Shown: positions 5,782 to 13,676 of the stretch, in pieces
Position numbering within the stretch: the first letter of the stretch is position 1
Layout of the letters: each line of letters begins with the position of its first letter
Assembly: GCA_036505615.1 (NCBI GenBank)
Contig: DASXTB010000254.1
Span: 1-13,686 of the forward strand
DNA: 13,686 nt
Direction: 5' to 3'
Source: DASXTB01 sp036505615
Lineage (GTDB): Bacteria; Acidobacteriota; UBA6911; JACQSX01
Made by a program: the position numbers and the translations under genes
Notes under the pieces: model-generated
Seen by the model: the letters and a program-made list of their open reading frames with translations, nothing else
What the model was told of the DNA's origin: nothing
Database searches by the model: none

Positions 5782-7188
5782 ATGCGCGGATTTCTTACGC
5801 TTCTGTTTGCCTTTCTTTCTATTTCTTCCGGTGTGGCGGCAGCCTCGCCCGAATTTGATTTGGCTTCGGTTGCCGGCATTCTTCCTCAGAAAGGCTTGGA
5901 ACCGAGAATCGCTTTCTGGAAGATGATTTACACGCAGTACGATCGCCGCCACGTTGTGCTCCACGACCGTGAAAATCTTGCCATCATCTACAAAGTCATC
6001 ACCTTCGATCGGCTGCCTGAAGTTTCCGAACTCGAGAGAAGAGAGCAGAAACGCAAGATTGAAGAAGAGGGGGACAAGATTGAAAATGCACTTAAGGATC
6101 TCGCCAATAATGGAGTAGAAGCGGCCGGCTTCAGCTCTACTCACAAGGGAGTTTACAAAGCACTGGAGAAGGCGGGTGTGCGTATGGACCGAAACTTCCT
6201 GCTGGAAGCGGCTACGCGAGTGCGGGATCAGCGAGGAATCAAAGACAGGTTTGAAGCAGGAATCATTCGGTCCGGTCTTTACCTGCCTTACATCAAGGAG
6301 AGCTTCTCAGAAAAGGGTTTGCCGGAGGATCTTGCCTATCTCCCGCATGTGGAATCGTCGTTCGACTATGCCAGCTATTCGAAGGTAGGCGCGGCCGGAA
6401 TCTGGCAATTTATGAGAGGAACCGCGCGTGGACTGCTCACTATCAACTCGCTGATGGATGAGCGGCGAGATCCCATCCGAGCCACGGAGGCCGCGGCTGC
6501 CTTGTTGTCTAAGAACTACAGGCAGCTCGGCAGCTGGCCTCTGGCAATCACGGCATACAACCACGGACTCAACGGGATGCTGCGCGCGAAAGAATCCATG
6601 GGGGGCGATTACCTTTCTATTCTGGACAAATACGAGAGCAAATACTGGGGATTTGCCTCCAAGAATTTCTATTCAGAATTCCTCGCCGCTTTGGACGCCG
6701 CCAAGAATTTTCATAAATACTTCCCTCTGGCCAAGCCAGCCGAGCCGCTGGAATTCGCCAAGTTGGTTCTCAAGAGTGGATCTCGGGCAGCGCAGTTGCG
6801 GGCGATCAGCCGCATTTCCGAAGGAACGCTGCGGGCTTATAACCCGGCCATTTCGGTGGATATCAAGCGTAGTTTTAATCGCCTTCCTTCCGGTTACGCA
6901 TTGAGACTACCGGACGGCGCGGCCGACGAAGTAATTGCAACGCTCAGTCCCGAGGCACAGCGTTGGATTACTCGCGCTGCTCCGGTAGGGAGCGTAAAGA
7001 AAGCTCACCGAAAAGCGCACCACCACCGGGTGCGCCATAAGCCCCGCCGTTATAAAGTCCGCCGTGGAGATACTCTGGCCAGAATCGCGCAGCGGTTCCA
7101 GGTTTCCTCTACCGAACTCAAACAAAAGAATAAATCCTTGAAAAGGTCGGGCCGTGTCTTGGCAGGCCAGGTGATCCTCTTGCCGTAG
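5782..7188 (+). CDS. mltD: secreted MltD-like lytic murein transglycosylase with C-terminal LysM
   Basis: A 468-residue enzyme that cleaves the MurNAc-GlcNAc glycosidic bond of peptidoglycan to 1,6-anhydro products in the periplasm. From ATG 5782 the protein begins with a clean signal peptide (MRGFLTLLFAFLSISSGVAAA, cut near residue 21). The open frame reaches back to 5749, but that ATG lies within the promoter. A charged, probably coiled-coil segment covers about 80-107. The GH23/SLT domain (about 167-299) shows the catalytic Glu in HVESSF (Glu191), then GAAGIWQFM and AYNHG, the MltD-type motif set. A His/Lys/Arg-rich linker (about 406-422) leads to a single LysM domain (423-468, YKVRRGDTLARIA...) that binds glycan. 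E. coli MltD has a comparable layout with two LysM modules. No lipobox is visible, so it is probably soluble or wall-bound. Confidence 0.9.
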   Translation: MRGFLTLLFAFLSISSGVAAASPEFDLASVAGILPQKGLEPRIAFWKMIYTQYDRRHVVLHDRENLAIIYKVITFDRLPEVSELERREQKRKIEEEGDKIENALKDLANNGVEAAGFSSTHKGVYKALEKAGVRMDRNFLLEAATRVRDQRGIKDRFEAGIIRSGLYLPYIKESFSEKGLPEDLAYLPHVESSFDYASYSKVGAAGIWQFMRGTARGLLTINSLMDERRDPIRATEAAAALLSKNYRQLGSWPLAITAYNHGLNGMLRAKESMGGDYLSILDKYESKYWGFASKNFYSEFLAALDAAKNFHKYFPLAKPAEPLEFAKLVLKSGSRAAQLRAISRISEGTLRAYNPAISVDIKRSFNRLPSGYALRLPDGAADEVIATLSPEAQRWITRAAPVGSVKKAHRKAHHHRVRHKPRRYKVRRGDTLARIAQRFQVSSTELKQKNKSLKRSGRVLAGQVILLP

Positions 7189-7317
7189 AAGAGGATAGCA
7201 GGGTCGGATTCCAGCATTTGCCGCCGGCGTTTTCCAGGGTGCGATCGTCCGCCGATTCTCAGCGGCGAAAGCAGATTCTCGGATTATTCCCCGGTTTTCC
7301 CTGGCGAACCCACTATT

Positions 7318-7330
7318 AGGTGATTCACCT
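7318..7330. promoter_or_regulatory. 13-bp palindrome, possible operator
   Basis: AGGTGA-T-TCACCT is a perfect odd palindrome lying just upstream of the promoter candidate for the next gene (-35 at 7335). That is a typical operator position. No binding protein can be assigned. Confidence 0.3.
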
Positions 7331-7334
7331 CACA

Positions 7335-7362
7335 TTCAAACCTTCAGCGCAGACGCTATAAG
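7335..7362 (+). promoter_or_regulatory. candidate promoter of the secreted repeat-protein gene
   Basis: TTCAAA (7335-7340), a 16-bp spacer, and TATAAG (7357-7362). The -10 matches at 5/6 and the -35 at 4/6. It would give a leader of about 80 nt. The rest of 7189-7448 holds no gene and no clear terminator for the preceding gene. Confidence 0.35.
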
Positions 7363-7448
7363 TTGTGAAGATACATATGCGTCGTTTTTAGGGGCCGCAC
7401 CAATTCCTTCGAAACTCCGCAGGACTTTTTCAAAGGGGGAAAGTTTGT

Positions 7449-9779
7449 TTGATATTTTGCATAGCTTTGCTGAAGTCGTCTTTTAGATTTCTCGACGCGA
7501 GAATTCAATCCAGACAAAACAATTCAATTAAACCATGGCCTATCGGGTTTCTGCTTCTGTGGCCGATCATCTTGGCTACTGTGCAAGCGTCGGCTGTTCA
7601 GGTGGATGGAAGCTGGTTTGATGCGTTTCAGCTTTCTTATTCCCTGGTCGACGGACAAACCGGCCCTGATCAGAATTGGAGATGCGCGTATACCGGATAT
7701 GGCGAGGTAAAGACAGAAGCCATTGGGAGTAACTTGGTGATGAAGCTTGCTCCCATGGCCGCGACCAGTTCAAATACTACGCATGCTTCTTTAGTATTCA
7801 CTAACGCCTCTTTCGCCGATCAGATCATCGAGTTGGACGTGCGCACTGTTGCGCAACTCCGCCAAGGAACGGCGCCCAATCCATGGGAAGTTGCCTGGCT
7901 GGCTTTTCGCGCGTCAAACGACAGCTTTTATTATTTCATCTTTAAACCGAATGGAATCGAGCTGGGGAAAGCCATAGACAGTGCCACTCTCAATCAACAA
8001 TTTTTCCTCGTCACGGCTGGTTCACCTAAGCTGACGATTGGCCAGTGGAACCACTGGAAAATTCAGATGCAGGGCACGCGAATCACCGTATGGATTGACG
8101 GGATTCAAGTAGCCGATTACGTCGACAGCAAAGAACCGCTCCTCCAATCAGGCGCCGTCGGTCTTTATACCGAAGACGCCTATGTCCAGTTTGATAATGT
8201 GAAAATCGTCCCTCTCACAGCCAACGGTACTGCGCCGCAGATCACCGCCGCCGCTGTGACGCCGTTTGTGTTTTCACCCAACGGCGACGGGATAGCTGAT
8301 CAGGCAAACATTCAGTTCACGCTTTCCGCGGCCGATCGCGTCACGCTGGAGATTCTCGACAATAACGGCTCTGTGGTGGCAAGGCCGTTAAATGCGGCCA
8401 GCCTAAGCGCCGGGAATTACACCGCATCTTGGAATGGCTTAACTTCCTCAGGCTCAATGGCCGCCGATGGAATGTACTTGTTCAGAATCAGAGGAGATGT
8501 GGCCGCCGCCGTGCAGGGCAGCTTCGGAAAAAACAACACAATTCCTGAAGTGAGTAAATCCTGGTTTTTAGCTGAAGGGAGCACCGTCGGATTCAGTGCT
8601 TTTGTGCTGATTCAAAATCCTAACGCTTCGCCGGCTGCAGTGACTCTTACCTTCATCAGCCAGAACGGTTCTACGAAAATATATTCCGAGACTGTTCCCG
8701 CTTTTACTCGCACCACAATCCCCATTCATCGGGAGGTGCCGGAAACTTTTAGCGTCAGTACTCGGATTGAAGCCAGTCTTCCCATCATTGTCGAGCGGGC
8801 AATGTACTTTAACAACAACACGGCGGGCCACGACAGTATCGGGCTCACGAACTTGAGCAACAAGTGGTACTTTCCGGGCAATCATACGTTTGCGGGGGAT
8901 GAGGATTTCATCCTGCTGACCAACACGTCAAATTTTCAGGCAGCGGTAGTCACAGCCACGTTCATTTTCGAAGACCTTGGTCCGTCCACTCAGAGCTACA
9001 CAGTAGCGCCCAGCAGTCGCTTTACCATACCAATGCATGGCATCGTTCCCGGAAGGCGTGTTTCTGTGTTTTTGGAATCTTCCTTGCCGATCGCCGCTGA
9101 AAAGGCCCTTTACATCAATAACCGTGCTGGAGGAACAGCCGGAATCGGCGCGGTCTCTCCTAGCCTGACATGGTATTTTGCCGAAGGAGACACGTCGAAT
9201 CTAACATCGCCTGATTCCGCCACTACACTTTTAGAACTGATGAATCCCGGAGATTCTGAAGCCGCAGTGACGGTCAATTACATGGAAGAAAACGGCACCG
9301 TGATCCCCAAGAGCTACGTAATTGCCGCTAAACGCCGAGTCACAGTGGACGCGGCGCGCGAGATCGGACAAGGACAAAGGTTTTCTATAGAAGTGCTTTC
9401 CAATGTTCCGATCGTGGCCGAACGGTTGATGTTTTCAGGTTCGGATCTGGCAGGGTCGATCGGCTCGCCTACGAGCGCACAGGTGTGGAATCTGGCGGAA
9501 GGGTTTACGGCCTTTGGTTATGAAACCTGGATCGTTATCAGCAATCCTGGAACTGGGCCGGCCGGCTTGAGCGTCCGTTTTTCAAAACAAAGCGGAGAAA
9601 ATGTTCTTCAGAATTACACACTAGGAGCGAAGCAGCGCCTGACTCTTTATGTAAACAGCCTGGTTCCGGACACATCGGTCAGCACGCAAGTGGCCTCGAA
9701 TGTTCCCGTAGTGGTGGAGCGCACAATGAAATTTGCCGGCCGCGCAGGTATTCATCAGTCGCTCGGCGTGCGACAATGA
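7449..9779 (+). CDS. large secreted protein: LamG-like domain, FlgD-type Ig-like domain and four WYF-AEG repeats
   Basis: A 776-residue extracytoplasmic protein of unknown function. A hydrophobic export segment (about 30-48, PIGFLLLWPIILATVQASA) follows an unusually long basic N-terminus. Residues about 55-255 form a concanavalin/LamG or DUF1080-like sandwich (WNHWKIQMQGTRITVWIDG... GAVGLYTED...VQFDNVKI). Residues about 262-350 match a FlgD_ig/CHU_C-type domain (FSPNGDGIADQ... AGNYTASWNGL... DGMYLFRI). Four repeats of roughly 90-95 residues follow (about 369-457, 471-558, 573-663, 677-772). Each opens with a W-x-x-AEG-like strand and closes with LPI-x-ERAMYF-like residues, as in DUF5719-type repeats of exported proteins. 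No catalytic motif, sortase signal or C-terminal membrane segment is visible. A start at TTG 7449 is supported by GGGGGA (7435-7440). Adhesion or surface binding is only inferred. Confidence 0.82.
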   Translation: MIFCIALLKSSFRFLDARIQSRQNNSIKPWPIGFLLLWPIILATVQASAVQVDGSWFDAFQLSYSLVDGQTGPDQNWRCAYTGYGEVKTEAIGSNLVMKLAPMAATSSNTTHASLVFTNASFADQIIELDVRTVAQLRQGTAPNPWEVAWLAFRASNDSFYYFIFKPNGIELGKAIDSATLNQQFFLVTAGSPKLTIGQWNHWKIQMQGTRITVWIDGIQVADYVDSKEPLLQSGAVGLYTEDAYVQFDNVKIVPLTANGTAPQITAAAVTPFVFSPNGDGIADQANIQFTLSAADRVTLEILDNNGSVVARPLNAASLSAGNYTASWNGLTSSGSMAADGMYLFRIRGDVAAAVQGSFGKNNTIPEVSKSWFLAEGSTVGFSAFVLIQNPNASPAAVTLTFISQNGSTKIYSETVPAFTRTTIPIHREVPETFSVSTRIEASLPIIVERAMYFNNNTAGHDSIGLTNLSNKWYFPGNHTFAGDEDFILLTNTSNFQAAVVTATFIFEDLGPSTQSYTVAPSSRFTIPMHGIVPGRRVSVFLESSLPIAAEKALYINNRAGGTAGIGAVSPSLTWYFAEGDTSNLTSPDSATTLLELMNPGDSEAAVTVNYMEENGTVIPKSYVIAAKRRVTVDAAREIGQGQRFSIEVLSNVPIVAERLMFSGSDLAGSIGSPTSAQVWNLAEGFTAFGYETWIVISNPGTGPAGLSVRFSKQSGENVLQNYTLGAKQRLTLYVNSLVPDTSVSTQVASNVPVVVERTMKFAGRAGIHQSLGVRQ

Positions 9780-9786
9780 TGCCGCT

Positions 9787-10305
9787 TCACAACTCCTGTC
9801 GAATGCGCGCGAATATTCTTTCGGCTATCTGTTCGGCAGATTCGCTTCCGATTTTAATCTCCATGTCGGCCATTTGGTAGAAAGGAAGCCGCTGCTGAAA
9901 CAACGCTTCCATCTCCCGCGGGCTCCTGAACAGTGGGCGAGATAGCGGGTCCTGTATTCGCTTCTGAATCAGCGACAAGGGGACGTCCAGCCAGACGGAA
10001 ATTCCTGTGGCTCGGATTAGAGCGCGGTTGGCTTCCTGAACAAACGTTCCTCCTCCCAGCGCTACCACGCTGTTTCGCAGATTAGTCAGCGGGATTAGCA
10101 ACTCAGTTTCTTTCTGGCGGAAGTAGTTTTCTCCTTTGGTTTCAAAAATCCGGCGAACTGTCGACTTCTCCGCGTCCTCGATCAGAGAATCAAGATCGTA
10201 AAATCGAGTGGCCAGTTTTCTTGCAAGCAAGGGACCGACGGTGGACTTGCCGGCCCCCATGAAACCGAGCAAATAGATATTCGGCTCACGCAGGTCTGGC
10301 GACAC
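9787..10305 (-). CDS. aroK: shikimate kinase
   Basis: A 172-residue cytoplasmic enzyme phosphorylating shikimate at O3 with ATP, the step before EPSP synthase. It shows the P-loop GFMGAGKST (14-22), the shikimate-binding DLD (37-39) and Arg in YFRQKE (Arg63), the ALGGGTF loop (82-88), the lid Arg in SRPLF (Arg123) and a late Arg in QQRLPFY (Arg139). Length is standard. Translation starts at GTG 10305, inside the end of aroA (20-bp overlap), so it depends on the upstream gene. Its 3' end lies 7 bp from the stop of the convergent repeat-protein gene, leaving no room for a conventional terminator between the two. Confidence 0.96.
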   Translation of the reverse strand: MSPDLREPNIYLLGFMGAGKSTVGPLLARKLATRFYDLDSLIEDAEKSTVRRIFETKGENYFRQKETELLIPLTNLRNSVVALGGGTFVQEANRALIRATGISVWLDVPLSLIQKRIQDPLSRPLFRSPREMEALFQQRLPFYQMADMEIKIGSESAEQIAERIFARIRQEL

Positions 10306-11590
10306 CGGCTAGCTTCTCCAGGTTTGAATAGAAATCGGGATAGGAAACCGATACGCACTCGCTCTCCTGAATTTCAACGTCAGACTCTGCCATCAAAGCG
10401 GCGATGGAGAAGGCCATGGCGATCCGGTGATCACCGTGCGACGCGATGCGGCCTCCTCGAAAGCTCGGGCAGGCATAAATCTTCATGCCGTCTTCGAACT
10501 CATCCACCCGCGCTCCCAGAGCGTTCAAGCCCTCGGCAACAGCGTGAATTCTGTCTGTCTCCTTGTGGCGCAGCTCCGACGCGTCCCGAATCTCAAGGCC
10601 GCGGGGTAATCGGCAACCGAGTATGGAGAGGATGGGAATCTCGTCAATGAGCGGTGGAATTGCCTTCCCATCTATTCTTTCCGGAAAACCTTCCAGTAAG
10701 GACGCGCTGTGGCGCACCGTCAGGTTTGTTACCGGCTCGCCGAATTTTTCTTCTTCCCGATCGATGCGGATGTCGGCGCCGGCCTGCTTCAAGAGGCGAA
10801 ACAACTCGATTCTGGCCGGGTTAAAGTTAATGTTTTTCAAAGTCACGGCAGCGCCTGGAATAAGGCAGGCTGCTACACAGAAGAAGGCGGCGGCGGAAGG
10901 ATCGGCCGGGACGCGGATGGGTCCGGGAGAGCGGGGCTGCTGGCCGCCGCTGATGCTGATGCATTCGCCTTGGATTTCGACATCCACTCCGAACAGTGGA
11001 AGAGCTCGCTCCGTGTGACTGCGGCTGGGTATCGGCTCGATCACTTCGGTCCTTCCCCGCGCGTGCAGCCCGGCCAGCAGAACGCACGATTTTACCTGGG
11101 CGCTGGCCACAGGCAGAATATATTGGACGCCGTGCAGGCGTCTCCCCTCTATTTCCAGAGGAGCGCGCTCTCCATCGGAAGCGCGAATCGCCGCGCCCAT
11201 TTTCCTAAGCGGAATCAGGATGCGGCCCATGGGGCGAGAGCGGAGGGAATCGTCGCCGTTTAGAATATAACGATGCTTCTGAGTCGCCAGGATGCCGCTT
11301 AGCAGACGCATGGTAGTGCCCGAGTTACCGCAATCCAGCGTCGCGTCAGAGCGCTCCAGTTCTCCCAGAGGCCTTCCTCGAATACAAGTGTCTTCGCCGC
11401 CCCGTCGAACATCCACGCCGACCGACTGCAGGCACTGCAGCGTGTGCTGGCAGTCGTGACTGAGGGAATAGTTGGAGATGCAGGTTTCCTCGGGGCAGAG
11501 TGCTGCCAGTAATGCGTAGCGGTGCGAGATGGACTTGTCTCCCGGTAATTGCGGGCTTCCGCGAAAAGCAAGGGCCGGCCGGACCCACAT
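10286..11590 (-). CDS. aroA: 3-phosphoshikimate 1-carboxyvinyltransferase (EPSP synthase)
   Basis: A 434-residue enzyme that joins shikimate 3-phosphate and PEP, the sixth shikimate-pathway step. Motifs in order: GDKSISHR (17-24), LDCGNSGTTMR (85-95), SAQVK (163-167), RSHTE (190-194), PLIDEIP with the catalytic Asp316 (313-319), RHKETDR (341-347) and DHRIAMA (387-393). GDKS, SAQ-x-K and R-x-H-x-E are hallmarks of class II EPSP synthases; the expected N-x-T-R is NPAR (257-260). The start ATG shares its A with the uvrB TGA (TGATG), and AGGTGG (11595-11600) inside uvrB can serve as ribosome binding site, so expression is coupled to uvrB. The aroK start lies within its 3' end. Confidence 0.97.
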   Translation of the reverse strand: MWVRPALAFRGSPQLPGDKSISHRYALLAALCPEETCISNYSLSHDCQHTLQCLQSVGVDVRRGGEDTCIRGRPLGELERSDATLDCGNSGTTMRLLSGILATQKHRYILNGDDSLRSRPMGRILIPLRKMGAAIRASDGERAPLEIEGRRLHGVQYILPVASAQVKSCVLLAGLHARGRTEVIEPIPSRSHTERALPLFGVDVEIQGECISISGGQQPRSPGPIRVPADPSAAAFFCVAACLIPGAAVTLKNINFNPARIELFRLLKQAGADIRIDREEEKFGEPVTNLTVRHSASLLEGFPERIDGKAIPPLIDEIPILSILGCRLPRGLEIRDASELRHKETDRIHAVAEGLNALGARVDEFEDGMKIYACPSFRGGRIASHGDHRIAMAFSIAALMAESDVEIQESECVSVSYPDFYSNLEKLAGVARPA

Positions 11591-13638
11591 CAGCCCACCT
11601 CGATTTCGAGCTCCCGCAAGAATTTGATGCGGTCGCGATAACCGGCGGCTTTCTCGAATTCGAAGTTCTGGGCAGCTTCGCGCATCAGTTTTTCAAGCTT
11701 CATGATCTCCTCGTTGATCTGTTCGCGGCTCTGGAAGTTCTCCAGCTCTTCGGCCACCTTGGGCAGTTCCAGATATTCGGAGTCGTAAGTTTCGATCAAT
11801 GAAGCGTCGATCGGCTTGATGATGCTCTGGGGTGTGATTTGATTTTCTAGATTATAGGTCCTCTGAATTTCACGGCGGCGAGCAGTCTCTTGAATGGCTC
11901 GATTCATCGAGTCGGTAATCACGTCGGCGTACATTATGACTCTTCCGTTAACGTGGCGCGCGGCACGGCCGGAAGTCTGGATCAAAGCGCTCTCAGAGCG
12001 CAAAAAACCTTCTTTATCAGCATCCAGAACCGCCACCAGGGATACTTCCGGCAGATCCAGACCCTCGCGAAGCAAGTTTATTCCGACCAGGACATCGAAC
12101 ACGCCTCGGCGCAGATCGCGGAGGATCTTGATCCGCTCCAGCGTTTCTATTTCCGAGTGCAAGTAGCGTACTCTTACGCCCAGTTCGGTATAGTACTCAG
12201 TCAGCTCTTCGGCCATACGCTTGGTCAATGTAGTGACCAGTGTGCGTTCGCCGCGCTCCACCCTCAGGCGTATTTCCTCGAGCAGGTCATCAACCTGTCC
12301 CCGGACCGGACGCACTTCAATCTCTGGATCGGTCAATCCGGTAGGTCGTATCACCTGTTCGATCACTTCACCCTGCGTGCGCGTCAGCTCGTAGGGACCG
12401 GGAGTAGCCGAGACATAAATGATCTGGGAAATCCTCCCCTCAAATTCGTCGAAGTTCAGTGGACGATTATCGAGAGCGGAAGGAAGGCGGAAACCGTATT
12501 CAACCAGACTGAGCTTTCTGGAACGATCTCCGCCGTACATTCCTCGCACCTGAGGAACAGTTACATGACTTTCATCAATAAAGACCAGGTGGTCCTTGGG
12601 GAGATAATCCAGCAGAGTGGGAGGGGCCTCTCCCGGCTGGCGCCCGGTTAGATGGCGCGAATAGTTCTCAATTCCCCGACAGTATCCGAGCTGATGAATC
12701 ATCTCCAGATCGAACATGGTTCGCTGGTGGATGCGCTGGGCCTCAATCAGGCGGTTTTCTCTCTCGAGCAGAGTGCGGAACTCTTCCAGCTCGTCTTTGA
12801 TGCTCTGGATGGCTGCCTTCCACCTCCAGGTCGGAATGACATAATGCGATTTGGGGTAAATGGGAATCCGGTCATGCTGCTTGACCGTGTCGCCGGTGAG
12901 CGGGTCGATCTGTTCGAGCTGGTCGACCTCGTTGCCGAACAGTTCGATCCGCACTCCCAGCTCTTCGTAGGTGGGGAAGACTTCGATGGAGTCCCCGCGT
13001 ACCCGGAATGTTCCTCGGATGAAGTTTTGATCGTTGCGTTCGTACTGAATGTCCACCAGCCGGCGCAGCAGGTCGCGCCGCTCGATCTTTTGTCCTTTTT
13101 CCAGAAACAGCAGCATCCCGTAATAGGCTTCCGGTGAACCGAGACCATAAATGCAAGACACGCTGGCCACAATGATGCAGTCACGACGCTCAAACAATGA
13201 GCGGGTAGCGCTGTGCCGCAGGCGGTCGATCTCGTCATTGATAAGCACTTCCTTTTCGATGTAAGTGTCCGTGGAGGGAATATAGGCTTCAGGCTGATAG
13301 TAATCGTAATAGCTGACGAAATACTCGACAGCGTTTTCAGGGAAGAATGTTTTGAATTCCTGATAGAGCTGGGCGGCCAGGGTCTTGTTGTGGGCGAGCA
13401 CCAAGGCGGGGCGGTTGACCGCCTCGATCACCTTCGCCATGGTGTAGGTCTTGCCCGAACCGGTGACTCCCAGCAAAACCTGATCGCGCTTTCCTTCGTT
13501 CAGCCCCCGGGACAGTTGGCCGATCGCCTGTTCCTGGTCGCCGCGAGGCACCAAATCGTCCCGCATCCGAAACCGGCCGGAAAGGCGCGAAGCTCTCCCG
13601 TACTGGATGTCGGAATACGACAAGTCTTCAGAAGCCAT
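11590..13638 (-). CDS. uvrB: excinuclease ABC subunit B
   Basis: A 682-residue damage-verification helicase of nucleotide excision repair; it is loaded by UvrA, opens the DNA with its beta-hairpin and recruits UvrC. Motifs: Walker A GVTGSGKT (57-64), the hairpin region YYDYYQPEAYIP (110-121), DESH (355-358), SATPGPYE (410-417), TSGRAARH (555-562) and the C-terminal UVR/UvrC-binding coiled coil (about 644-679). All are intact and length is normal (E. coli 673). The ATG at 13638 gives a short leader peptide-like extension (MASEDLSYSDIQYGRASRLSG) before the conserved region. No good Shine-Dalgarno precedes it, and a TATAAT ends 9 bp upstream, which suggests a leaderless message. It is the first gene of the uvrB-aroA-aroK operon. 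Confidence 0.98.
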   Translation of the reverse strand: MASEDLSYSDIQYGRASRLSGRFRMRDDLVPRGDQEQAIGQLSRGLNEGKRDQVLLGVTGSGKTYTMAKVIEAVNRPALVLAHNKTLAAQLYQEFKTFFPENAVEYFVSYYDYYQPEAYIPSTDTYIEKEVLINDEIDRLRHSATRSLFERRDCIIVASVSCIYGLGSPEAYYGMLLFLEKGQKIERRDLLRRLVDIQYERNDQNFIRGTFRVRGDSIEVFPTYEELGVRIELFGNEVDQLEQIDPLTGDTVKQHDRIPIYPKSHYVIPTWRWKAAIQSIKDELEEFRTLLERENRLIEAQRIHQRTMFDLEMIHQLGYCRGIENYSRHLTGRQPGEAPPTLLDYLPKDHLVFIDESHVTVPQVRGMYGGDRSRKLSLVEYGFRLPSALDNRPLNFDEFEGRISQIIYVSATPGPYELTRTQGEVIEQVIRPTGLTDPEIEVRPVRGQVDDLLEEIRLRVERGERTLVTTLTKRMAEELTEYYTELGVRVRYLHSEIETLERIKILRDLRRGVFDVLVGINLLREGLDLPEVSLVAVLDADKEGFLRSESALIQTSGRAARHVNGRVIMYADVITDSMNRAIQETARRREIQRTYNLENQITPQSIIKPIDASLIETYDSEYLELPKVAEELENFQSREQINEEIMKLEKLMREAAQNFEFEKAAGYRDRIKFLRELEIEVG

Positions 13639-13647
13639 AAAACTCTT

Positions 13648-13676
13648 ATTATACTTAGTCCGTTGTCAGTTGTCCG
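13648..13676 (-). promoter_or_regulatory. uvrB-aroA-aroK promoter candidate
   Basis: On the minus strand TATAAT (13653-13648) is preceded at 17-bp spacing by CGGACA (13676-13671), matching four of six -35 bases. Transcription would start near 13641, two or three bases before the uvrB ATG. The -35 lies inside the TCCGTTG heptamer array. Confidence 0.45.
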
